Shown: positions 27,201 to 38,741 of the stretch, piece after piece
How positions within the stretch are numbered: position 1 is the stretch's first letter
Layout of the letters: each line of letters begins with the position of its first letter
From: Alnus glutinosa
Lineage: Eukaryota; Streptophyta; Magnoliopsida; Fagales; Betulaceae
Reading direction: 5' to 3'
DNA length: 64,000 nt
NCBI RefSeq assembly: GCF_958979055.1
Contig: NC_084896.1
Span: forward strand, 1,674,001 to 1,738,000
The notes under the pieces: model-generated
The model's database searches: none
What the model saw: only the letters and a program-made list of their open reading frames with translations
Told to the model about the DNA's origin: nothing
Program-made: the position numbers and the translations under genes

Positions 27201-30200
27201 AAGTAACAAAAAAGTCTCAATCTAAGACTCACTTTGTAAAACTCCATCAGCTCATCAGCTCTGAAGTTCTTCACCTAAATTGCAAAAACAAAGTTACAAG
27301 CAATCAGTTCTATCATTACACATTGACTTTGCAACCCCACACTATTTTCTCATTAAAAAATAAAAAATAAAAATAAAATAAAACATGTGAAAAGCAAATT
27401 CTCTTAAACCACTACCATCCATCTCAAAAGTAAAGAAAGTTAGACTAGATTTTCTTTCTGGTCTTCTATGATGGGCTTCTCTAGTCGGCTCTTTGTGGAA
27501 GCTAAGTCTTTTGAGTTTGCAATGGAAGAGGGGTTCAATATTACGTGTTTTCGAAAGGAGTAGGGCATCATGCGTTTTGTATCCTTGGGTAGAGTGAGTG
27601 TGAGCTGGTTGTTGGCTACCATGGAAGACATATTTCTAACAAAGGCCTCAAGGAGATTTTGAAATCCTTGGGGAGGGGGCGGGGGGGGCTCTAAAGCCTT
27701 TATCGCCCAGCAGTATGCGAACAAATTCAGTAGATATCTGGCTGTCATGGAATACATAGGTGGTGGTCGAAAGCGCTTTGGGGTTATACTGGAAGGCAAA
27801 GGTGGCCAAGAATAGGCAGCTTTTGTGCATGAGTTACGGAAGGTTCTAGAAACGTTTCAGATTTCCTTTGGTAATGGTCAATTAGCTCGCCGTTCCGAGG
27901 TACTTTTTTTTATATAAGTAGTGAATTTTATAAAAAGCGTAAAGGTGCCCCTAAGCATACAGGCTTATGATCATGTTAATTGGGATTTCTTATTGTATAT
28001 GTTGAGAAGATGTGGTTTCGGGGAGAGATGGTGTTCTTGGATAGCGCATTGTATTTCTTCGGTGCGCTTCTCGGTTTTGGTGAATGGTTCCCCTACTGGT
28101 TTTTTTGGCAGCTCTCGTGGTCTTAGACAGGGTGATCCTCTGTCGCCCCTTTTGTTTGTCATTGTGATGGAGGCCTTCAGCAAGTTGTTCTCTGTTACTG
28201 TTCAAAGGGGATTTCTCTCTGGGTTCTCTGTGGGCTCTAGTAGCAATGGTGTGATTAATGTTTCTCATTTGCTTTTTGCAGACGATACTTTAGTTTTCTG
28301 CGAGGCTAGTCCTGAACACCTTCTCTATCTTCGTATGTTATTACTGTCTTTTGAAGCTGTTTCAGGATTGAAGATTAATTTGGATAAGTCAGTTTTGATT
28401 CCTGTGGGTTTTGTGGATAACATGGATGATCTTGCTGGCATTTTGGGTTGTGGTGTTTCTTCTCTTCCGTTAAAGTACCTTGGTCTTCCATTGGGGGCTC
28501 CTTTTAAGAATAAGTCTAGCTGAGATGAGGTAGTTGGCAAGATTGAGAGGCGGTTGGCTAGTTGGAAGCGGTTGTATTTGTCGAAGGGTGGAAGAGTAAC
28601 CCTTATTAAAAGCACTCTCTCTAATCTTCCTACTTATTTTCTATCCCATTTCCCTATTCCTTCAAGTGTTGCTAATCGTATTGAGAAGTTGCAACGGGAT
28701 TTCTTGTGGGGTGGCATAGGCGAAGAATTTAAGTTTCATTTGGTTAATTGGGCCAAGGTCTGCTCTCCTATTTCTAGTGGTGGCCTGGGCATCAGAAACT
28801 TGAGGATTTTCAATATGGCTCTGTTAGGGAAGTGGCTATGGCGCTATGCCTTTGAGAGAGAGGCTTGGTGGAAATCTGTTGTGGATGCAAAGTTCGGATC
28901 TACTTGGGATGGTTGGTGTTCTTTAGACCCCCCTGGGTCTCATGGAGTGGGGTTATGGAAGAATATTAGGAAGGGGTGGAGGTTGTTTTGCAGCTATACT
29001 AGACTTATTCTGGGAAATGGATCTAGGGTCCTTTTTGGGATGATGTATGGTGTGGTGAGGTGCCTCTCAAGGAAGCTTTCCTAGTTTTGTACGACATTGC
29101 GTGTGACAAGGACGCACATGTTGCAGACCATTTGGTTGTGGTAAGCGGGTCCTATCAGTGGGATATTAGCTTCTTCCGAGCGGCCCACGATTGGGAGGTG
29201 GATGTTTTGGCTTCTTTTTTCTCTTTGCTGTATTCAACTAGAGTGAATTGTGATGGGGAAGATCAGCTCCGGTGGTATCCTTCTCACAAAGGGAAATTTG
29301 ATGTTAGATCTTTCTACAAGGCTCTTGTTTGCAAAGAGGCTATCCATTTTCCTTGGAAAAGTATTTGGCGGACCAAGGTTCCCTTGAAAGTGGCTTTCTT
29401 TGCTTGGACGGCAGTGCAAGGGAAGATCCTCACCTTGGACAACCTCAGGAAGAAGCGTGTCATAGTGATTGATAGATGTTGCATGTGCAAAACGAATGGG
29501 GAATCGGTGGATCACCTTCTTCTCCATTGCGAGGTTGCACGCACTCTCTGGAATGCCTTTTTTAGTCGCTTCAGTTTGTCTTGGGTTATGCCTCTGCGAG
29601 TGGTAGATTTATTCGCTTGTTGGTGGACGGGTGGTCGTTCTCAGAGTGCAGCTGCGTGGAAGATGGTCCCTTGTTGCATTCTGTGGTGCTTGTGGAGGGA
29701 ACGCAATGACAGGCAGTTTGAGGACAAAGAAAGATCTATTGAGGAACTCATTTCCTTTTTCTTTCATTCCTTGTATTCTTGGGTGGCGGCGTTCCTCGCA
29801 CCTTTACCTCTTAGTTTTAATGATTTCCTTGTTCTGTTTTCTTTTTCTTCCTAGTTGCTTTTCTTGTAGACTTCATGTGTACTTCTTGTAGACTTCCTCA
29901 ATAGATCTTGGGTTATGCCTCTGCGAGTGGTAGATTTATTCGCTTGTTGGTGGACGGGTGGTCGTTCTCAGAGTGCAGCTGCGTGGAAGACGGTCCCTTG
30001 TTGCATTCTGTGGTGCTTGTGGAGGGAACGCAATGACAGGCAGTTTGAGGACAAAGAAAGATCTATTGAGGAACTCATTTCCTTTTTCTTTCATTCCTTG
30101 TATTCTTGGGTGGCGGCGTTCCTCGCACCTTTACCTCTTAGTTTTAATGATTTCCTTGTTCTGTTTTCTTTTTCTTCCTAGTTGCTTTTCTTGTAGACTT

Positions 30201-33200
30201 CCTGTGTACTTGATTGCGCTTTGCGCTTTTTAATGATCTCTCTCTTACTTATCAAAAAAAAAGCATACAGGAAGTATACAAAAGGACACCAAAATAGAAA
30301 AGAGAGGGGAAGTGGAAGGGGAAAAACACCAGAAAAACCCAAACAGAAGGAAACCCAAAAAACCCCTACAAAACCAGCCCACAAAACCCCGAGACTAATA
30401 CATCACATTAGGCCGCTTAGCCTTGCCGCTACTAGAACCAAAACCTCTAGCATCATAATTAATCGAGCACTCTAAATTCTTCACTTCACGACTCCCTTTA
30501 AACTTAGAAGAGGAAACTGAAGCCTCTAGATGATGCTCCGCATCAATTAGAGTTATGAAGTCTAAAAAGCCCTTCACATTCCCCACGTGGGAGACCCCTA
30601 AAGTATTAACACAGAAGCTAAGATCAATCGCTGCCCCAGGAGGATCACCAATCTCTTCAAAACCACCTCCCCGCGAAGATTTGCCCACCTCTGAGAAAGA
30701 CATTAAAGGCGGTCACCCAAGCACAGACTGGACTGAAGAGAGTGGAACCACTCCCACTTCTGACGGAGGAAGAGCCGCGCCGCTTGGGAGAAGGAAGCCA
30801 CGCCGAAGGATAGGCTGATAGCCCTCGTCTTGAGCAACCATAGACTTTGCAGGAGCTGACAAAGGCTTGGAGACAACCCCACAAACCGGCCTAGAAAGCT
30901 CCTTGGGAGCACTGAAAGACTAAAGAGCCTCTGCAAGCAAATGCTTATCCAATTTGCCAACCTTATTCTTTCGAGAGTATGAAAGCACAGACTTGGATTC
31001 CGAAGGGTAAATAGGCGCGCCAGACTCCGACATCACAAGGAGTAACGCAGCCTTTCACCTAGAGCATCCACGCCTAAAGAGCAGTCGCTGAGAGCTGGAT
31101 CAAACCCAAAGAGAGCCGAAGAAGGAGCCATCTCAGACGAAGGCAACAAAGGAGGATCCCCACCCAGAGCTGACCTCACCAAAGCAGAGACGCCAAAGCC
31201 CTCAGAAACAGAAGTAACGGCCAACGACGACACGTTAGAAGCTTCAAAATAGGATGGAGTAGAGGACTTTTCCCCGAGAATCTCTGTGGCAGAAAAAACC
31301 AGAGGAAAGGGAGAGGAACGCTCTTTTAACTCCGGGAGAGAGGCTGAAGAAAAACCCACAACTTTCGGCATCGGGGCACCCAAGCCCGAAGGAACAGAAC
31401 CCATACCCGAGTCAGATCCATGAACCGGAGCTAACCCGCATTTCTTAGCCTTCTTAAAGTAATCCACTCTTCTAAGACCCGACTTCCTGGTCTTTTTAGA
31501 AAAAGACCTACACCCACCCTTCTTGACCTCACCGTTCTGAGGTACTTCTCAGTGGGTTCTCTTTGTTTCACCTAAAGATGTATTCTACAACGCCTTTGGC
31601 ACCTATGGTGCATGAGCCGACAGGGGGACCGTTAAGAGGTTAGATATGTTGAGGTGGCGGTTCGACAGGGGCAGCGTACAACGGCTTCCACCAAGCCCAA
31701 GGCCTCGGTGTTAGTATCGTTGGCTCAAAAAACTAATGCCCATGGAGTGCCTGGGGATGCGACAAATCTCAAGCATATAGCTAGTACGGTACATGCGGCA
31801 AGTACGGCTATAAATGAACGGAGTTGTTCGTAAATAGCTCGAACTCGACATGTATAAACTCGACTCGAGTTTGATTCACTTATTAAACAAACCAAACTTG
31901 AACAGAAATTTAGGCTCGCTTTTTATGAATAGTAATAATTTTATTGAAAGAAAAGAGCAAAGCCCTCATACACGGAAAGTATACAAGAGAACCGAATACC
32001 CTAAAGGCTACTACAATTTAAAAAACAAATCAAATCAACCAAATTCTCCGAGTCAAAATTAGAAACATTTACAATAACTGAATCCAAAAGAGTTACAGAA
32101 ATGGGATTTTTGAAAAGCACATTGGACTCGCTATCTCAAAGAGACACCAATTGCTTTTTCTCCAAATGCTCCACATTAAGAGCGCTAGAGTAACTTCCCA
32201 GATTGCCTCTTTGGGGTGTCCCAACCATTAAAATTTTCAATAATGAAGAAGCTTTAGGATGTTACTAGGCATGACCAAAGAAACCCCAAAAATGTTAAGA
32301 ACCAAGTGCCAGAGATCAACAGTATATTCCCAGTGGATAAGAACATGATTAATAGTTTCCTCTTCTTCTTTTTTACAAAGGCAACACCAATTAGCTAGAT
32401 GGAAACCCCACCTTCAAAGGTTATCCGCCATGAGGATTCTATTGTCCATAAGAAGAAAGCAATGCGAGGAAGGGCCTTAACCTTCCAAATACTTTTCCAA
32501 GGAAATGAACTATGCCCACCTGACTGTAACATATTATAAAAGCTCTTCACTGCAAAGCCGTGCCTGCTAGATGGTGTCCATAACATACTATCCACTTCTC
32601 CCGGATGAGTATTCGAAAAGTATAATAGATTGAGAAATGAGTCAAGAGTTTCTAGTTCCCAATCATGGGCTGCCCTAATGAAGCTTGGATTCCAATGGAT
32701 TGGGGAACTGGAGAGGTCTAAATGGTCTAACCCTAAGGCCTCCTTGTTAAGGGCTATGGAATAGAATTCTGAAAATGAATACTTAAGAGCCCCTTCTCCG
32801 CACCACAAGTTATGCTAAAAGCGAATGCAGGAACCGTCCTCAACCCTGTAGGAAACACAGTTGGAAAAAGAACCCCAACCATTTCTAATATTCCTCCAAA
32901 GACACACCCTGCAAGGTCCTCGAGCTTCCTTTGAACACCAACCCCCTCTATGGATCTCGTACTTCATAACAATCACTTGTCTCCATAAAGAATTTTCCTC
33001 ATGCCCAAATCTCCAAAGCCATTTACCGAGGAGAGCTTTGTTGAATAGCATGAGATTTTTAATACCCAACCCCCTCTAGTTTTCAAGATTTAGTTTACCT
33101 TTTTTCTTTTTTTAGTTAGGTGTTTCTCTTGTGTACTTGGGTTGTGACCTTCCTCTTTTTAATAAATTCGATTACTCAATAAAAAATTAAAATTTTTTTT

Positions 33201-36200
33201 TTTAAAAAAAAAAAAAAAAAGGTGGACCATAACCAAGTAACATGAAGAATTATATTGCTAAACGTTGAAGACAATCTTATTGGCTAGAAATGGGGCAAGG
33301 AAGAATGAGAAGGGTGCCAAGACAACCAGAAATAAGAGAGCAGAAGAGGGGAAAAAAAGAGCTCCCACTTGAGGCATAAATTGTCTGCCTAGATGCTGTC
33401 AACCACATGATTCCATACTTTTAATATGGATATCATAGCAAATGAAAGGATAGCTTAGATATCAAGTACAATACATCAATGGGAACAAGATTGGTTTAAA
33501 ACTTGAATAATGAAAGGGAGCCTTTTTCTTGTTACATAAATCGAACTTTCATTTATTAGGGAAAAAAAAAAGCATCTCTTCTTTAACAGTGTCTTGAAGG
33601 AAGGCCCTTCAAGCATCTGACATACTTTTAATCATAAGCCTAAGTGGTCATTTCGTCTCTCCAGAATAATATTGTTTCTCGTCACTTTATCAAGTTGCAC
33701 TTACGATGACAAAGTAACAATAGTTTTGCACTAAGGATTTAGTAAAGAATTGAATTAAAAATATAAACACATACCTGCTTCAGTGGCACAAAATTTATAT
33801 TTGAAGGTGGCAATGCCTGAAAATAAAGAGATAATTGTAAGATTTTTCTTTTTTCTTTTTTCTGAAGAGAGATAATTGTAAGTTACTGAAGCAGTAATGT
33901 TCCTTACTTCATTTCATACAAACAAAGAGAGATGAGAGAGAGAGAGAGAGAAGAGAGAACTTAACAAAGCAGAACATGCTTGTGGATATGCTCAAAAAAC
34001 TAATAGTTAACTCTCAATAACCAGTCAAAAATGAAAAGAGAAGGAAAAAAGCATCTCCAAGACATGAAAAAATAATATAAAAGCCACGTTTTACTAACAT
34101 AGGATAGGACACACCCAAACTATAATAAAAACATTAATTCAACCAAAAAAATTCTTAACTCAAAACTGAAGTTCAGGGCACTCAGAATACTTCATACAGG
34201 AAGTAGATAGTTTTATGTCTACTTCACATGCAGCTTTTAAGTATTGGAGGGCCAAAGGGGTGGTGGGTCCACAAAAACTCATTAAACTTAGGTTGTACGT
34301 TCCGCCTTTAGGTTTGTAATTGAACTGAGTCAACCCGAATATTAAAAGTTTAAGATTGATTTATTTAATTTTGTTTCGAGTATAAGCCAAGCTCAAGTTC
34401 CTCAATGCGTTACATTACATGTTCAAGCTTAGTTTCTTTATTTTTCGAACAAGCTTTAACTTCTTTACGAGCTGCTTAAAAAACTTATTTTTTCCTCGTA
34501 TAAAATAAATACCATCACTTAAAAATTTTATTCCTTTTCGTAAATCTATGTTAATTATTAGTTACTTAACTATTGTTAAGATTATATTGTTCAAATTAAT
34601 TAGATAAGCTAATTTTTAGTTAATAAACTTCTAAAAATTAAATTCACCAACCTTGTATTTACAACAAATCATATAGAATTTTTTATCACAAAATAGATAA
34701 TCTATATAATATATTTTTTTTTATAAGTAATAATCTATATAATATCTTAATCTCGAGTCTATGTAAATAAATTTGATAGTATACATACATACATACACGA
34801 GACATTTATCACATACATACATACATACATATATACATCTATTACATAATATATGTAGGTATATGTATGTCAAGCTCATGTTCATAAGGATTAAAGTTAT
34901 ATCTATTGCATTAAGAAAAAGATTTCATCTTATCTTTTAAAGAACTTCGGTGTTCTCATTACATAATTAAAAAACAACACTATAAAAATAATAATAATGA
35001 AATTATACAAACTTCTACGAATTGAATTGAATTTACACAAGCTGAGCTCGTTTAATAAACAAGTCCAAATTTTTGTTGAAGGTCACTAAACAAACTGAAC
35101 TCGAGTCAAGTTTATAGGAGTCAAATTCAAGTTGTTCATGAACAAGTCAGATTGTTTACAGTACTATCCATCTTCCTAACCGCCCCCATACATTCAATAC
35201 AGTTTTTCTCTTAGTCCAATACCACATGATCCAAAACCCCAAGAAAATATATAACACAATACGACAAGAAGAAAGCCTACTAATGAAACCCACCTCATAT
35301 GTAAAAGGGTGATGTAATGTATCCAAGTCATGAGTCCCAATAGCAACTAGGGTTCTTCGCCTGAAACAAATATTGAATGTAAACATGAGAGCTGATAAAT
35401 TACATAAAATCCTTAGAGAACCTTCCAATTCACAACTTAGATGAAAAACATAAAGCGAAGACGAAGAAATCAGCGTGTCAGCATAAGGTTGCAAAATTGC
35501 AACTCCTTATTTATCACATTTCTAAAAATATGTAACACAGTATGATATTACATGGAACAAGCACAAAAAGATACATGTGGCTAATCTCATGTATTTGAAA
35601 AAATGATCCATAGGAACAGACCCCATTTTCATTAGGATTGACAAATGAAACAACCTAACTATGCAGCAACAGGAAACCAATAGGCTTTATACCAACAGAA
35701 CAAACTTTTAGCATCTTAAAAATTTGTCATCCTGTGAGTTCACTACGGAGGTACTTATTTTGATTTGGACATATAATAGTGTGAACTCAGCCAGATCATA
35801 GCAGGCTAAACTCTTGAGTATTCAAATTTTAATTTCAGCTCATAATAACAACATTAACAGGATGGTATGACTTAGCCTCAGAATCAAGTGATGAAGGCAT
35901 TAAAATTCTAACAGAAATTTAGAAAGAAAAAAGTAATTCAACCTGTGATAGCATCACATGGATAACAAATATTTAGGCAAAAAAAAATATTCATATAAGA
36001 CGTTCAACCCGTCCCAGCCTCTCATTAAATTGGTCACTCAAGCACATTTTGATTTTGTAACTAAAACTGGTTCAAACCGATAGACCAGGTGATTTGCTAT
36101 GTACTAAAATGCTGAATTCGGGGCCGACTTGACTCAAACCACAATCCCTACAATGGGTGATGCTTTCATGAAATGCTTTCAGCCTCAAAGGATACACACC

Positions 36201-38702
36201 AAAGAATTCCCTAGTTTTTGAAACTAGCACGCATTGTTTAGCCAAAAGCCTATCAACTGCAAACTGAAAAATGCCCAAACCAAAAATTTATATTCATAAA
36301 ATAACAATTTAAAGACTGTTCAAATGAACTAGATGAGCATGATTATCTACGTAGTCACCTATTGCATTAATTCAAAGCAACATGTTAGTCTTTAGCAACA
36401 ATAGCATCCCTCACCTACTGCTTTTTTTTCTTTTTGCTATTTTAGCAAACTGTCCAAACAAAATAACAAATGTTTGGCCAATTTTATTTGCAGAACCCTG
36501 GCTCTATAGCATGTAACATCAAGCAAGAAGCAAATCCAAACATTTCCCTGAGATCATAACAATTCATCTCTCTCTCCAATCTAATTTCTTTCTCCATTCC
36601 ATCAATCAGAAAATACATCTTTTCAAGATACTAAGCCTATCTCCAATATGTTAACCTGTCCTTATCAATCAAAAAAAAAAAACCACCCCAGTCCTCTAAA
36701 ACTAACCTGTCCCTCCTACCATATCTGCGCACAAACATGAATAATATAGCTCTCCAATCTCTCATATTGAATTCCACAAGGATTAGGGACATTACAAAGC
36801 AATTTTCCAGTCAAAGCAAGGTCCTAAGAAGGAGACCTGGGTAGGATCCAAGCCTTTAGCATCTTTTGCATCCCAAACTTTAAGTCAATCTGAAGAATTT
36901 GAAGCACTGAATAACTCTCATTCCAATAATTCCTAGCAATTACGCAGTCGAGTCATATGGTTTACTGGTTTAGTCAATCTATGTCTGCAACTAATAGATA
37001 AAATCACCACAATAAGGGTGGGCCATCGTACTTCTATCAGTATGCTACAATATCCCAATCTCAGTTAAAACCTAACAAGATATATTGTGTTTTTTTTTTT
37101 AATTCCATTTTCTTATAACTGCGCAATACATAGGCTCCATTTTATGATGGTCAAGGTCTACTATGGTTAAATCATAGTGTAGGGCTGGCATGTTACTAAA
37201 GAGTATGGAAGCAAAAAAAGTCTTTCAAATTTTAGGTCAAAATCAAGACCAAAAAAAAGAACCACTTACTTACAATTTTCCATAAATAAACTGCACATAC
37301 ACCATACAAATCAACCCTTCCCTCTATAGAATTAGTGGACAAACACAATCAAGAGTCCACCAAAATTCTTCAACTTTTAATGGTTCAGAAAGATTTCAAT
37401 TCACAGTTGTACAATCAGTTAGACATGGCAGACACCGAGTACGCCAAGTAAATAATGATGAATGAAGCAGTGAGTCGGAATTCATTACCGACAAATGTTC
37501 TGATGGAGCTTATCTTGGAGATCAATAAAGCTGTTATAACTTCCTTCATCAAATGTTATACCCCTCAAAACAGCACAAACAACATAGGGACGAATTGAAG
37601 ATGTCTGTAAGGGGAAAAAAAAATAAAGAGTTCATACGCAATAAAATCAATGTGGCACTCAAAAGAAAATAAATACCCATAATTATCTTGTGAATTTCTG
37701 ATATAACAACCTCTGGTTTCACATGCATTTTAATCATTGATTCTCTGCTGATGTTTGCCACTTTATATGTCGGTATCTCCTGCTTCCCATCGAAGATTCG
37801 AAGGGCTTGAGCAATCCCTTCGAGACAAAGCAAATCATATCTGTGCATATCAAAGAGTAAAATAATTGTAATCATTTCAATTATTATCATAAAATAAAAA
37901 TCTTGCATGCAACTTCTCAACAATTAAGGAGAAGTTACTCTCAATTCAATAGGTCTTTCTAGATTTCAAGCTAACCCAATTGAATTAGCTCAAAAAAGCA
38001 ATAACCAATAAGAAGATGCAATATTGAGAAACTCAAATTTTAAGCAAATCCCTGATATAAAGGGGTAAAAAACATAGGATGTGAGAAACAAAAACAATAT
38101 GGAAATTATAGAGACTCAGGTTTTAAGAAAATCCCACAGATATGTATAAACAGAGAAGGAAATTATAGTGCCAAAGAAACCAATCAACTAAACCAGTCGA
38201 GAAACTCATATTTTCATCATACCCCCATATAAACAATACAAATCAAATATGGCAGATAAGAAGCAAAATAACATACCCACTGGAAAAATTCAAATTTTAG
38301 GTAGATCCAAGATTTGAAGAAACAAAAATTGTAGTAACTAAAAAGCAAAACCAACCCAAATTAAGTCAAACCAGAAAAAAAATAATAATAATAATAATAA
38401 AAAAAAAAAAAAAAAAATTGAGGAAATAAAAGGTGTGGCATTAACTTGTGAATCAAATTAAAATCACTTCAAATTATAAGCCAAGCCACATATGAGGAAA
38501 AAAAAAAAGGTTGGAAAAACCAATCCAATTAACTAAACCTAAAAAGGTCAGCTTTTTAGACCCAAGTTCAGCCAAATTATACATTTGAGTTACTCTAAAT
38601 GGAATTTTTCAAATTTAATATTCTACTAAACTGATACCTACTAAACAGTAAAGAATAGTGTATCTTAAGTTTCGCCCATGATCGAAAAATCTTAATATTG
38701 AG

Positions 38703-38741
<39 letters not shown>

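Larger units (their letters stand above)
27964..30260 (+). mobile_element. Innermost LINE of the nest: 5'-truncated, with RT C-terminal half
   Basis: TSD AAGCATACAGG at 27953-27963 and 30261-30271. Begins inside the reverse transcriptase ([10 protein letters not shown]) and ends in ACTTATC plus A's. It sits in the 3' tail of copy C; removing it restores copy C's CCCCTAAGCATACAGG/AAGTATACAAAAGG tail. The 3' end of the coding region is tandemly duplicated (29578-30210). Confidence 0.9.
27904..31531 (-). mobile_element. ORF1-only LINE derivative, copy C, itself interrupted by a LINE
   Basis: TSD CCGTTCCGAGGTAC (27890-27903) and CCGTTCTGAGGTAC (31532-31545), 13 of 14 identical. The element is minus-oriented: poly(T) and LINE terminus at 27904-27963, then, after a 2.3-kb inserted LINE, its 3' UTR and ORF1 (30395-31467; ends [18 protein letters not shown]). 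5'-truncated within ORF1 (5' end reads [12 protein letters not shown]). Like copies A and B it has no ORF2. Confidence 0.85.

Noticed and set aside
34380..35160. AT-rich stretch with AACTCGAGTCAAGTTTATAG and GAGCTCGTTTAATAAAC as a Helitron
   Set aside because: Resembles a common plant repeat (also near 31860) but neither a 3' hairpin-CTRR end nor inverted ends were found.
36655..36715. TAACCTGTCC repeated around TTATCAATC plus A's as a LINE insertion
   Set aside because: About 30 non-tail bases lie between the A-run and the second copy, so the structure does not fit target-primed insertion.
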